From NCBI RefSeq assembly GCF_003412465.1, contig NZ_QTJV01000004.1, forward strand, positions 1 through 64,000: a DNA stretch of 64,000 bases, in the 5' to 3' direction. Origin of the DNA: Chitinophaga silvisoli. Its GTDB lineage: Bacteria > Bacteroidota > Bacteroidia > Chitinophagales > Chitinophagaceae. Position 1 is the first letter of the stretch. Every line of letters starts with the position of its first letter. Positions 27,039-35,453 of this stretch are shown one piece after another. The notes beneath the pieces were generated by a model. It did no database searches. It was not told the DNA's origin and was given only the letters and a program-made list of their open reading frames with translations. The translations under genes were made by a program, and so were the position numbers.

Positions 27039-28124
27039 ATGATTCAGTTATCATTAGAAAAGCATTTACATACTGCTGATGGGGACATGCTCCTTCATCT
27101 TGATCTTACATTAAATAAAGGAGAATTCATCAGCTTATACGGGGCTTCAGGTGTTGGCAAGACGAGCATCCTCCGTATGCTGGCAGGATTTATGTCACCT
27201 GATAATGGGAGGATCAAAGTAGAAGAATCATCCTGGTTTGACAGTGAAAGAAAAATCAATGTAAGTCCGCAGCGGAGAAATGTAGGAATGGTATTCCAGG
27301 ATTATGCATTGTTCCCCAATATGAATGTACGGGAGAATATAGCATTTGCTTTGAAGAAGCAGGATCCGCCTGGAATAGTAGATGAATTACTGGAGGTGAC
27401 GGGCTTGATGAAGCTGGCATTGAGAAAACCACAAGGCCTTTCCGGCGGACAAAAGCAAAGGGTTGCGCTGGCAAGGGCGATCGCACAGCGGCCAGCATTG
27501 TTGTTATTAGATGAGCCATTGTCGGCAATTGACAGGGAGATGCGGAGAGCCTTGCAGGGAACTTTGCAGGAAGTGCACCGGAGGTACCACCTGACGACTG
27601 TGATGGTGAGTCATGATGTGGAGGAGATTGTGAAATTGTCGGATAAAGTGGTGCATATTGAGAATGGGAAAGGTATTGAGTATAATTCGCCTGCGGCGTT
27701 TTTTGATTTGCAAAAAGGGGATGTGGTAGATGTGAGGCAGGAAGGTGATAAGACATATGTGACGGTGCTGGTGAAGAATGACGGGTGGAAAGCGGGTGAT
27801 GGGATGGATGTGCATGGTAAGATGAATCTGCATGGTAAAATGGACGAGGATAGCAAGATAGACCTGCGTGGCAAGATAGACGAGGACGGTAAGATAGACG
27901 TGCATACCAAGATAGACGAGGACGGTAAGATAGACGTGCATGGCAAGATAAACGAGGACGGCAAGATAGACGTGCATGGTAAAATGGACGAAGATGGCAA
28001 GATAGACGTGCCTGGTAATGAGAACGACAAAATGAATGAGAACAGCCGCAAAAACCAGGACGACAGATTGAATATTGCTGGCAAATTTAAAGTAGGCGAC
28101 AGCGTAAAATTCAAACGGGAGTAG
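27039..28124 (+). CDS. modC: Molybdate ABC transporter ATP-binding protein with repeat-expanded TOBE region
   Basis: The product is 361 residues. Walker A GASGVGKT is at 35-42, signature LSGGQKQR at 134-141, Walker B LLLLDEP at 154-160 and the H-loop His192. Residues 225-254 begin a TOBE (oxyanion-sensing) domain (GDVVDVRQEGDKTYVTVLVK), and the last residues FKVGDSVKFK look like its closing strand. In between, residues 257-326 are a low-complexity array of a 12-residue unit GKIDEDGKIDVH. The ATPase core is intact, so transport should work; the insert may disturb or tune the regulatory domain. Confidence 0.93.
   Translation: MIQLSLEKHLHTADGDMLLHLDLTLNKGEFISLYGASGVGKTSILRMLAGFMSPDNGRIKVEESSWFDSERKINVSPQRRNVGMVFQDYALFPNMNVRENIAFALKKQDPPGIVDELLEVTGLMKLALRKPQGLSGGQKQRVALARAIAQRPALLLLDEPLSAIDREMRRALQGTLQEVHRRYHLTTVMVSHDVEEIVKLSDKVVHIENGKGIEYNSPAAFFDLQKGDVVDVRQEGDKTYVTVLVKNDGWKAGDGMDVHGKMNLHGKMDEDSKIDLRGKIDEDGKIDVHTKIDEDGKIDVHGKINEDGKIDVHGKMDEDGKIDVPGNENDKMNENSRKNQDDRLNIAGKFKVGDSVKFKRE
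27807..28016 (+). repeat. In-frame 36-bp coding minisatellite within modC
   Basis: About six copies of a 36-bp unit (12 residues, K/D/E-rich) lie in tandem, with scattered third-base and single-residue differences (GKMDEDSKIDLR, TKIDEDGKIDVH, GKINEDGKIDVH). All copies keep the frame. Confidence 0.88.
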
Positions 28125-28129
28125 GAAAG

Positions 28130-28150
28130 CTCCCCTACCTTGTAAGGGAG
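28130..28150 (+). terminator. Weak hairpin after modC
   Basis: CTCCC/GGGAG with an inner TAC/GTA pairing lies 6 bp past the modC stop. It has no clear T-run and may simply be a 3'-end stabilising hairpin. Confidence 0.35.
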
Positions 28151-28160
28151 TAGAAGCGTC

Positions 28161-29045
28161 CTAATGCCTCATCTGCTCCTCATAACTCTTATAATCCGAA
28201 TACCTCTCCCCCCTCCTGCCATTCAACTTCAAATAAATCCTCTTCTCCCGATTATCCAATATCATATTAAAATGATTCAACACCTGGTTCCCCAACAAAG
28301 TCGCCCTACCCCCCGGCTTTTCCGGATCTGCAGCATTCGTCACTATATCCTTAAACCGATAACCAGCCAGCTCCGCATCCAACCTCACAATCTTCTTCCC
28401 ATTCAGCATCATCAATTCATGTAGTTTCCCCCAATTCCCATCCCTCCCGGTAAAATCCTCTCCTATCAGCATCGTACCATCCCTTCCCGTATCAAACAAG
28501 GTCCACCAGGTAAACGTCTGTCCATCATGATAGAATGACACCTCCAGTATTGGTCTGTTTTGCACATAGCTTATGGGCTGGCCCTTATAATCCTTTGCTT
28601 TTGCAGGCAAACGATCCCGTACGATCAGGATTTTCAGGTCATAATCCAATTCAATGACTTTATCCAAAAACAAACCATTACCAACAATCAAATCTTCCTC
28701 CGGCCGCATATTCCCTACCTCTGCAAATGGTAAATCTGCCCATTCCAAATGACCGATTGCCAGTTTATTCCGGTTACTCTTCCGCACCTCATTCACACCC
28801 TCTGTGTTATTCACCGTTATCTTATCATCGAAATTCAGCTGTAGTCTGCCAGATGAATGTTTATTCACAGCCTGGGTGCCAGCACCCATATCTAATTCAA
28901 TCGTTACATCACTCGTATCATTGAGCTTCCCTTTCAGGAATACTTTTGAACCACCCAAAGTAAAAGGAATAGTATCCGGTAAAGACTGGGCAACAAGACT
29001 TTGCAGCTGCAATAACAATAATGTAATAATGATGATCCTGATCAT
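28161..29045 (-). CDS. Retropepsin-like aspartyl protease family protein, exported
   Basis: The product is 294 residues with a signal peptide (MIRIIIITLLLLQLQSLVAQ). Two copies of the aspartyl-protease half-barrel are suggested: IELDMGAGTQAV, where the first motif is DMG instead of DTG, and WTLFDTGRDGTMLIG with an intact DTG. LGNQVLNHFNMILDNREKRIYL is typical of the C-terminal strand of Bacteroidota aspartyl-protease-like proteins. The altered first motif leaves activity uncertain. It is monocistronic and divergent from the surface-protein gene at 29155. Confidence 0.82.
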   Translation of the reverse strand: MIRIIIITLLLLQLQSLVAQSLPDTIPFTLGGSKVFLKGKLNDTSDVTIELDMGAGTQAVNKHSSGRLQLNFDDKITVNNTEGVNEVRKSNRNKLAIGHLEWADLPFAEVGNMRPEEDLIVGNGLFLDKVIELDYDLKILIVRDRLPAKAKDYKGQPISYVQNRPILEVSFYHDGQTFTWWTLFDTGRDGTMLIGEDFTGRDGNWGKLHELMMLNGKKIVRLDAELAGYRFKDIVTNAADPEKPGGRATLLGNQVLNHFNMILDNREKRIYLKLNGRRGERYSDYKSYEEQMRH

Positions 29046-29154
29046 GGCTAAATGGTTTACATATATTAGTTCCGTTTCAGTAAAAAAGGTTGCACTTTCT
29101 AAGAAGTTTTTTTACCTACCTTCACGTATATTATTTTTTACATACAAAGAAACA

Positions 29155-29856
29155 ATGAAGAAAACCCTTTCCCTAAGACCTATGCTACTTACAGTATGCA
29201 GTATTTTAATCGGTCAATTTGTATTTGCACAGGATCGTGAAGGCTGGCAGGCCGATGGCAGTTTTGGCGTTGGAACAAGCAGCCCCAAAAAACTGTTTCA
29301 GGTACACAACAACAGAACAGAGGACAATAACATTCTCGTATCAGGCCGTTCTGCTTCTATCTGGTTTACCGAACTTCCTACTTTGCCGAAGAATTACAGT
29401 TATCCTTTTGGTAGAATAGGCCTGGCTTCAAGAACCGCGGCTTTTTTGCTGACTGCACAAAGTGGTGATTTTGTCATTCATAATGTTACTACAGGCGGTA
29501 ATATCCTGTTTGGAACCGGCATGGATGATGCAGGTACAAATGGTGTAGAAAGAATGCGTTTATCTGCAAAAGGAAATCTTGGCATCAATGTAACTTCTCC
29601 TACCGCCAAATTACATGTGTATGGAGACGTACGTTTTCAGGGATTGCCTACAAGGCCAGGTACAGTACTCGTACTGGATGAAAATGGATACGTCTGCAAG
29701 AGTAATAGTCTGGTAGCAGTGCCTGTGAATACAGCGAATGATGTGGCCAGTCTGGAAGCGGAGGTAAAAGAACTGAAGAAAGAACTGGAAGAGTTGCGGG
29801 CACAGATGGCTGCATTGAGAACTGCAACAATGCCGGTAGCTTCGAATAATGATTAA
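29155..29856 (+). CDS. Tail-fibre-like surface protein with C-terminal coiled coil
   Basis: The product is 233 residues from the ATG at 29155, giving the signal peptide MKKTLSLRPMLLTVCSILIG. The body has GVGTSSPKKLFQVHNN, GRSASIWFTELP, GDFVIHNVTTGGNILFGTG and GNLGINVTSPTAKLHVYGDV, the repeat style of phage-tail-fibre-like and endosialidase-associated proteins. A heptad coiled coil at about 196-222 (LEAEVKELKKELEELRAQMA) probably drives trimerisation. It is a shorter paralogue of the next gene and ends where that one begins its T9SS sorting domain. Confidence 0.82.
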   Translation: MKKTLSLRPMLLTVCSILIGQFVFAQDREGWQADGSFGVGTSSPKKLFQVHNNRTEDNNILVSGRSASIWFTELPTLPKNYSYPFGRIGLASRTAAFLLTAQSGDFVIHNVTTGGNILFGTGMDDAGTNGVERMRLSAKGNLGINVTSPTAKLHVYGDVRFQGLPTRPGTVLVLDENGYVCKSNSLVAVPVNTANDVASLEAEVKELKKELEELRAQMAALRTATMPVASNND

Positions 29857-29943
29857 AGGTTTTACATACAGTTGTCAGCCACTATTATTTTGTAATAATA
29901 ATAGCCAATAACCAGAATGCAAACTATAATAATACCTTTTATC

Positions 29944-29983
29944 AATACCCGTTTTTGCATAAAACAAAAGCGGGTATTTTTTT
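29944..29983 (+). terminator. Rho-independent terminator
   Basis: AATACCCG (29944-29951) pairs with CGGGTATT (29971-29978) and extends inward through T/A pairs; a run of Ts follows. It ends the 29155 transcript. Confidence 0.8.
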
Positions 29984-30104
29984 CAATCATTAACTTTTGC
30001 ATGTTATAATTTCCCCTATATTAGCGCCATAAAATTAACCCATGGAATAAGACACATATTCGCCACAGTAATACCTATGTTTTTTTAAACCCTAATCATA
30101 AAAA

Positions 30105-31397
30105 ATGACACAGACCCAAAGCTGGAAGCTGATACTTATCAGTTTTTGCAGCATGTTAACCATTCAATTCGCCAACGCCCAAGGCTGGGTTGGCACTCCC
30201 GGACAGCGCCTGATCGCTGTAAATGATTCCCTCAGGTACGGTAGTTTATTTGTAGGTATTGGCACAAACACACCTACCTCCCAGTTACACACCACAGGTT
30301 CTGTACGTTTCACCGGTCTCACACAGTTCAATGCTGCACCTCGTTTTCTGGTCCAAGACAGCAGCGGCAGCGTTTTCTGGAAAGATGCGGCTACCATTGG
30401 CAGCAGCAATGACTGGTTGTTAACTGGTAATGCAGGTACTAACCCGGCATCCAACTTCGTGGGGACTAAAGATACTGCCAGACTCGTTTTCAGAACTAAC
30501 AATGTAGAGAAAGCAACGATTCTCTCCAGTGGCAACACAGGTATAGGTCTGAGTACGCCCATTAAATTATTGCACATTCACAGTTCCAGCACCTCTGTTG
30601 AAGACAATACCATGATGATTTCCGGCCGATCTCCTTCTATCTGGTTCTCACAGAATCCAACGCAACCTGCGAGCGGACAAATTTCCACTCCGTTTGCGAG
30701 ATTCGGGCTTGCTTCCAGGAGCGGAGCTTTCGTAACTACTTCTGTTGCGGGTGACTTCGTCCTGCAGGCATTGACATCCACAGGTAGCTTATTGTTAGGT
30801 ACCGGTGTTGATTCTATTGGCACAAATGGCCTGGAAAAAGCACGGCTCTCTCCTGCCGGTAATTTCGGTATTAATACGACCGCACCTACTGCTAAGTTGC
30901 ACGTAAATGGTACGGTACGTTTTCAGGGACTGACAACTGGTACTGGTAGTGTACTTGTAGTGGATGCAAATGGTAACGTGTATAGAAGTGCTACGCAGAG
31001 TGCTCGTGTAGCGGATACAGATGATGCACTGCAACAGCAGGTGAATGAATTAAAACAGGCATTGGCAGATGTACAGGCACAACTGGCTGCGCTGAAAAGC
31101 GGGAGTCTGCAGGTGACAGGCAACAACAATGCAACTACATCTTATTCACTGTCAAGCGCACCGAATCCTACTTCTGGCAGCACGATTATCAGGTATACAT
31201 ACCCTGGTACTGTGGAGCATGCTTACCTGACTGTAACTGATCTGAATGGCAGGCAGGTGAAGAGAGTTGATTTGAAAACAAATGGTGGTAACAGCGTAAA
31301 CCTGTCACTGGATGGTGCTACAGCGGGTACGTATGTGTATAGCCTGGAGCTGGATGGTCGTGTGGTGGAAAGTAAGAAGCTGATGCTGGCCAGGTAA
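30105..31397 (+). CDS. Tail-fibre-like surface protein with T9SS type A sorting domain
   Basis: The product is 430 residues with a signal peptide ending near FANAQG. It has two stretches of GxGTNTPTSQLHTTGSVRF/GxNTTAPTAKLHVNGTVRF-type units flanking a GRSPSIWFSQNP domain shared with the 29155 protein. A coiled coil follows at about 308-335 (LQQQVNELKQALADVQAQLA). The final 80 residues (SSAPNPTSGSTIIRYTYP, LTVTDLNGRQVKRVDL, GTYVYSLELDGRVV) are a type A T9SS C-terminal domain. It is therefore secreted and anchored outside the cell; the ligand is unknown. Confidence 0.88.
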   Translation: MTQTQSWKLILISFCSMLTIQFANAQGWVGTPGQRLIAVNDSLRYGSLFVGIGTNTPTSQLHTTGSVRFTGLTQFNAAPRFLVQDSSGSVFWKDAATIGSSNDWLLTGNAGTNPASNFVGTKDTARLVFRTNNVEKATILSSGNTGIGLSTPIKLLHIHSSSTSVEDNTMMISGRSPSIWFSQNPTQPASGQISTPFARFGLASRSGAFVTTSVAGDFVLQALTSTGSLLLGTGVDSIGTNGLEKARLSPAGNFGINTTAPTAKLHVNGTVRFQGLTTGTGSVLVVDANGNVYRSATQSARVADTDDALQQQVNELKQALADVQAQLAALKSGSLQVTGNNNATTSYSLSSAPNPTSGSTIIRYTYPGTVEHAYLTVTDLNGRQVKRVDLKTNGGNSVNLSLDGATAGTYVYSLELDGRVVESKKLMLAR

Positions 31398-31509
31398 TTT
31401 CCTTTTGCATTAAGGTAAATGATCGTGCAAGGAATGACTTTGCAGATAATATATTGCTGTTTGATTATGCAATATAAGACCCAGGCATACGATTGCTTAT
31501 TAATATACA

Positions 31510-31540
31510 AATAGCGGGCCCTAAAAAGCCCGCTATTTTT
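31510..31540 (+). terminator. Rho-independent terminator
   Basis: Perfect 10-bp arms AATAGCGGGC/GCCCGCTATT (31510-31519, 31528-31537) are followed by a T-run, about 110 bp after the 30105 gene stop. Confidence 0.9.
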
Positions 31541-31575
31541 GTGTTTTTGCTATAGCTTATTTATTTTTAATTGTA

Positions 31576-31989
31576 GAATGAATTGTTTAGAATGAATTGT
31601 TTAGAATGAATTGTTTAGAATGAATTGTTTAGAATGAATTGTTTAGAATGAATTGTTTAGAACGAATTGTTTAGAACGAATCGTTTAGAACGAATCGTTT
31701 AGAACGAATCGTTTAGAACGAATTGTTTAGAACGAATTGTTTAGAATGAATTGTTTAGAATGAATTGTTTAGAATGAATTGTTTAGAATGAATTGTTTAG
31801 AATGAATTGTTTAGAACGAATTGTTTAGAACGAATCGTTTAGAACGAATCGTTTAGAACGAATCGTTTAGAACGAATCGTTTAGAACGAATTGTTTAGAA
31901 CGAATTGTTTAGAATGAATTGTTTAGAATGAATTGTTTAGAATGAATTGTTTAGAATGAATTGTTTAGAATGAATTGTTTAGAATGAAT
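31576..31989. repeat. 14-bp tandem array of 29.5 copies running into an AraC gene
   Basis: The unit GAATGAATTGTTTA starts at 31576 and repeats every 14 bp through 31968, with a partial copy at 31982-31989. Only two positions vary (T/C at 4 and T/C at 9). By unit the types run: 6 TT, 1 CT, 3 CC, 2 CT, 5 TT, 1 CT, 4 CC, 2 CT, 5 TT. This shows a second-order period of about 11 units (154 bp). The array covers the entire proximal upstream region of the AraC gene and supplies an ATG at 31984. Confidence 0.96.
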
Positions 31990-31992
31990 GCA

Positions 31993-32844
31993 ATGAGCAA
32001 AAACATTCCTACTTACCCCTTGAATATTCTGAAGCAGGATGCAGCTGATCAGTTGGATTTTTTATTTGTTCATCAGAAGATTGAAACGCCCCAGGTGCCA
32101 ATTGATCTTCCTTACAGGAGCAGCTATTATGGTGTAGGCATTTGTGTGCAGGGAGAGGCATTGCTGCATGCTAACCTGGAGAGTTATAAAATACAATCGG
32201 GCTGTGTGGTGACGATGTCTCCACATGTCATCAAGCAATGGCATTATATGTCGGCAGACTTTACAACCCTGACGATATTCTTCACAGACCTGTTCCTTGC
32301 AGGAAATGAACAGTTCCCTTTTTTTGAGCGCGTAGCCAATCATGTGTTTGCGGTGAGTGCTGCGGAGGCGAAAGGAATTATTGCTTCATTGAAATTTATT
32401 CAGCAGAAATATGAGAAGGCTGCGGGGTTTAGGAATGAGATTTTACAATCCCTGGCAAAGGTTTTATTGTATGAGATGACAGTGTTGTATAATCAGCAAA
32501 GCTTTGTTGTAAATACACCTGGCCGGAGTCAGTTGCTAAGCGCTGATTTTAAAAAGCTCGTACAGCAGTATTTTTATACTGAACGAAGTGTGCGTTTTTA
32601 TGCAGAGAAATTGTTTGTAAGCCGGAAACATTTATCAGAGACAGTGAAAGAGATTACCGGGAAAACTGCCGGAGAGTGGATAGATGCTACCGTCGTTTTG
32701 GAAGCAAAGGTATTATTATTAAACCCCACCTATAGTATTGCACAGATTGCAGATATGCTCTATTTCTCCGACCAGTCAAGATTTGGAAGGTACTTCAAGA
32801 ACCTGACCGGCTTATCTCCATTGGAATACCGGCAGACTTCATAA
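31993..32844 (+). CDS. AraC-family transcriptional regulator preceded by the 14-bp array
   Basis: The product is 283 residues if started at the ATG at 31993 (MSKNIPTYPL). A second ATG at 31984, inside the last repeat, would add three residues. The N-terminal half is cupin-like (YGVGICVQGEALLHANLES, then GCVVTMSPHVIKQWHYM). The C-terminal HTH at about 190-283 has VRFYAEKLFVSRKHLSETVK and SIAQIADMLYFSDQSRFGRY. It is followed 70 bp later by a nitroreductase operon with its own promoter, its probable target. Confidence 0.9.
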   Translation: MSKNIPTYPLNILKQDAADQLDFLFVHQKIETPQVPIDLPYRSSYYGVGICVQGEALLHANLESYKIQSGCVVTMSPHVIKQWHYMSADFTTLTIFFTDLFLAGNEQFPFFERVANHVFAVSAAEAKGIIASLKFIQQKYEKAAGFRNEILQSLAKVLLYEMTVLYNQQSFVVNTPGRSQLLSADFKKLVQQYFYTERSVRFYAEKLFVSRKHLSETVKEITGKTAGEWIDATVVLEAKVLLLNPTYSIAQIADMLYFSDQSRFGRYFKNLTGLSPLEYRQTS

Positions 32845-32881
32845 TCCGCCTTTTTGCACAATAAGCCCGTCTTTCTGCCTT

Positions 32882-32910
32882 TTTGCAATTTTAAGGCTGG
32901 TTTACTTTTG
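32882..32910 (+). promoter_or_regulatory. Predicted promoter of the nitroreductase operon
   Basis: A perfect -7 box TACTTTTG lies at 32903-32910, with TTTG at 32882-32885 and a 17-bp spacer. The box ends only 4 bp before the ATG at 32915, predicting a leaderless or near-leaderless mRNA. Confidence 0.65.
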
Positions 32911-32914
32911 GGTG

Positions 32915-33526
32915 ATGATTGAACAATTGAAATGGCGCTATGCCGTAAAGAAATATGATTCGTCGAAAAAAGTGGATGACGAACAGATTGCATTGTTACA
33001 GGAGGTGATTCGCCTCTCTCCTTCTTCACATGGATTGCAGCCGTATAAGGTATTATTTATTAGTGACCCGGTAGTAAGGGAACGACTGCGGGCTGTATCA
33101 TTTAATCAGTCGCAGGTGACGGATGCTGCCGTGCTGGTGGTATTTGCCATTGAGACAATGGTAGATGTGGACCATTATTTTGATCATGTGTGTAAGGTAA
33201 GAAATATGCAGCTGGAAGGGAATTTACTGCATCATAAAAACAATGTGGCAGCCAATCTACAAATGATGACGGCTGTAGAAAAACAACATTGGGCTACAAA
33301 CCAGGCTTATATCGCTTTGGGTAATTTATTGTTTGCCGCGGCGCAGTTGGGGATTGATGCGAATCCGATGGAAGGATTTGTAGCGGCAAAATATGATGAG
33401 GTATTGGGCCTGAAAGACCTGCATACTGTGGTGATTGCGGGTATTGGATATAGACATGAGCAGGATCATTTTCAGCGATTTATTAAGGTGAGGAAACCGG
33501 TAGAGGAATTGTTTATAAATATATAA
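32915..33526 (+). CDS. Nitroreductase-family NAD(P)H-dependent oxidoreductase
   Basis: The product is 203 residues from the ATG at 32915. It has the FMN-binding nitroreductase fold: WRYAVKKYDSSKKV, EVIRLSPSSHGLQPYKVLFI (the SxS/N-rich FMN loop), AYIALGNLLFAAAQLGID and ANPMEGFVAAKYDEVLGL. It is similar to NfsB/YdgI-type reductases acting on nitroaromatics or quinones in the cytoplasm. It is first in an operon with a small membrane protein and a nucleotidyltransferase-like gene. Confidence 0.93.
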   Translation: MIEQLKWRYAVKKYDSSKKVDDEQIALLQEVIRLSPSSHGLQPYKVLFISDPVVRERLRAVSFNQSQVTDAAVLVVFAIETMVDVDHYFDHVCKVRNMQLEGNLLHHKNNVAANLQMMTAVEKQHWATNQAYIALGNLLFAAAQLGIDANPMEGFVAAKYDEVLGLKDLHTVVIAGIGYRHEQDHFQRFIKVRKPVEELFINI

Positions 33527-33529
33527 GTG

Positions 33530-33955
33530 ATGAAAACGGGGAAGATTATTTTAACGCTTGCAGGTTTGTATACCGCATTTGGGTCTTATATTTTTGACTG
33601 GAATCATACGCATATTTATAATGCGCATTGGCCACCGCATGCAAAGTTTCATAATGCGCAGACGATGTTGCTGGGGACAATGCTGGGCTTAATGAGCTTG
33701 TGGATGATATGGGGTAAGCGTGTAAAAACACTCATTGATTTTAGGATAACGGTGGCGATAGTGAGCTTTTACTGGCTGGGACAGGTGGGGGCGTATTTCT
33801 TTCCGGGTACGGCTTTGGTGGATCCGGAATTTGTGAAGGAGTTGCCACCAGTACAATTAATCGTGTGTGGGATTGTATTTGCAGTGACGGGAGTTGGATA
33901 TATGTTTGTAACTTCCTCTTATGGAAAAACAAACAACATTTCAACAATTTGCTGA
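33530..33955 (+). CDS. Small four-helix membrane protein
   Basis: The product is 141 residues from the ATG at 33530, three bp after the preceding stop. Four hydrophobic segments lie at about 4-22, 44-62, 70-92 and 106-128. A conserved-looking loop WNHTHIYNAHWPPHAKFHNA carries four histidines between segments 1 and 2, possibly a metal or haem site. Its last 35 bp overlap the next gene. Family unknown to me with confidence (DUF6640-like is a guess). Confidence 0.8.
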   Translation: MKTGKIILTLAGLYTAFGSYIFDWNHTHIYNAHWPPHAKFHNAQTMLLGTMLGLMSLWMIWGKRVKTLIDFRITVAIVSFYWLGQVGAYFFPGTALVDPEFVKELPPVQLIVCGIVFAVTGVGYMFVTSSYGKTNNISTIC

Positions 33956-34706
33956 CCGGGTAGTAGGTATATTATCGACGGACGATTTTGTGGTAGGGTT
34001 GGCTGCTGGTGGTTCGTGGATTGGCGGACAGCTGGATGAATATTCTGATATTGATTTTGTAATGGTGACAAGAAAGGGGATTGGAGGGGATAAGGGGAAG
34101 ATGATGGGGTATGCGGAACGGTTTGGGCATTTGCTCAATGCGTTTACGGGAGAGCATGTGGGGGAGCCGAGGTTATTGATTTGTCTGTATGATAAGCCTT
34201 TGTTGCATGTTGATATAAAGTTTGTAACGGTGGAGGAGTTTGGGCAGCGGGTGGAGAATCCGGTTTTATTATTGGATAAGGGAGGGATCTTGCAGGAGAT
34301 ACTGGATCGGACTACCGCGCAATTTCCTTATCCGGAGTATCAATGGATAGAGGACAGGTTTTGGATTTGGGTACATTATACCTTGCTGAAGGTGGGGCGG
34401 GGAGAGTATTTTGAGGTGTTGGAGTCTATTGGGTTTATGCGGAATGTGGTGTTGGGGCCTTTGTTGCATATTAGGAATGGGAATGAACCGAGGAGGTTGA
34501 GGAGGGTGGAGATGTTGTGCAGACCGGAGGAGGTGATGGGATTGAAGAGGACTTTGGCGGGGTATGACAGGGAGGCGATGTTGGCGGCATTGAGGGAGGT
34601 GGTGAGGATGTATAGGGATTTGCGGAGGGAGTTGTATACGGGTGAGGTGGAATTGCGCAGGGAGAGTGAAGAGCGGGTGATGGAATATTTTGATTCGATG
34701 TCTTAG
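33921..34706 (+). CDS. Nucleotidyltransferase-fold protein (ANT-like)
   Basis: The product is 261 residues. The N-terminal pol-beta-type nucleotidyltransferase motif is LAAGGSWIGGQLDEYSDIDF (GGS...DxD, with Asp at 41 and 43), and LLHVDIKFV supplies the third Asp. A helical C-terminal half (YQWIEDRFWIWVHYTLLKVG) follows. Streptomycin adenylyltransferases and related proteins share this build, but a resistance role is not shown. The start overlaps the membrane-protein gene by 35 bp. Codons are strongly purine-rich. Confidence 0.85.
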   Translation: MEKQTTFQQFADRVVGILSTDDFVVGLAAGGSWIGGQLDEYSDIDFVMVTRKGIGGDKGKMMGYAERFGHLLNAFTGEHVGEPRLLICLYDKPLLHVDIKFVTVEEFGQRVENPVLLLDKGGILQEILDRTTAQFPYPEYQWIEDRFWIWVHYTLLKVGRGEYFEVLESIGFMRNVVLGPLLHIRNGNEPRRLRRVEMLCRPEEVMGLKRTLAGYDREAMLAALREVVRMYRDLRRELYTGEVELRRESEERVMEYFDSMS

Positions 34707-34721
34707 GTGTTGGATATGAGG

Positions 34722-34751
34722 AACTTCAGATAATTTCTGAAGTTTTTTTTT
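34722..34751 (+). terminator. Rho-independent terminator of the nitroreductase operon
   Basis: Arms AACTTCAGA/TCTGAAGTT (34722-34730, 34736-34744) enclose a 5-nt loop and are followed by nine Ts. Confidence 0.9.
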
Positions 34752-34950
34752 GTTCTTTTTTTACTGCGTAGAAAGACTGCGCAGCACGGTAGTAATTTTG
34801 TTTTATCAACGGGAGAGGGAATGAAAGATTGAATCTCCCGGGGATTTAACCCTGAAGTTTAAGTTATTTTTTTTTGTTTGTAACCTTAGTTTTGAAAGTT
34901 ATAGGGACAGCATTTGTAGCAAAAGGCGCAGATGGCTATAACTGGATAAT

Positions 34951-35316
34951 GTTAGCCCTGAAAGCATCCATTGTGTTTATTGTTAGCCCCAATGGTATTC
35001 ATTGTGATGTTGAGACCCGGAAAGCGTCCGTTGTGATTTGTTGACCTTGAGGTGTCCATTGTGTTGGAGTTGACACCCAAAGCGTCCATTGTGTTGAAAG
35101 TTGACCTTGAAGCATCCATTTGGATGTTGTTGACACCCGAAGCATCCATTGGGATGTAAGTTGACCCTGAAGCATCCATTTGGATGTTGTTGACACCCGA
35201 AGCATCCATTGGGATGTAAGTTGCCCCTGAAGCATCCATTTGGATGTTGTTGACACCCGAAGCATCCATTGGGATGTAAGTTGACCCTGAAGCGTCCATT
35301 GTATTGTTAGTTTCCC
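34951..35316. repeat. 30/60-bp tandem repeat array upstream of tRNA-Asp
   Basis: About 12 half-units of roughly 30 bp occur, organised in exact 60-bp periods from 35041 to 35300. The half-units alternate GAAGCATCCATTTGGATGTT and GAAGCATCCATTGGGATGTA, each with a CATCC...GGATG mini-hairpin. Outer copies are more diverged. An open frame on the minus strand across it has only a TTG start and repetitive content, so I treat it as non-coding. Confidence 0.9.
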
Positions 35317-35345
35317 CAGGGAGGTATATGGTGATATCTCTCAAC

Positions 35346-35418
35346 GGACCGGTAGTTCAGTTGGTAGAATTGTGGATTGTCGATCCATCGGTCGCGGGTT
35401 CGAATCCCGTCTGGTCCG
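35346..35418 (+). tRNA. tRNA-Asp (anticodon GTC)
   Basis: The acceptor stem GGACCGG/CTGGTCC has 7 bp with one G-T pair. The anticodon stem GTGGA/TCCAT closes the loop TTGTCGA, placing GTC at 34-36. The T arm GCGGG TTCGAAT CCCGT is canonical, and the discriminator base G is the Asp identity element. CCA is not encoded in full. Confidence 0.95.
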
Positions 35419-35427
35419 CAAGGAATT

Positions 35428-35453
35428 AAACCCGCGCTAAGCACGGGTTTTAA
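35428..35453 (+). terminator. Terminator of the tRNA gene
   Basis: AAACCCG (35428-35434) pairs with CGGGTTT (35444-35450) and is followed by TTAAT. Confidence 0.75.

Noticed and set aside
27507..28114. Minus-strand frames opposite modC
   Set aside because: They are shadows of the modC repeat; the plus strand carries all ABC ATPase motifs.
31576..31989. CRISPR array
   Set aside because: Units are contiguous with no unique spacers and no cas genes are nearby. The same applies to the arrays at 26725, 34951 and 52380.
34952..35344. A 130-residue minus-strand open frame through the 60-bp repeats
   Set aside because: It starts with TTG, has no domain, and its sequence is only the repeat translated; the repeat is better treated as non-coding.
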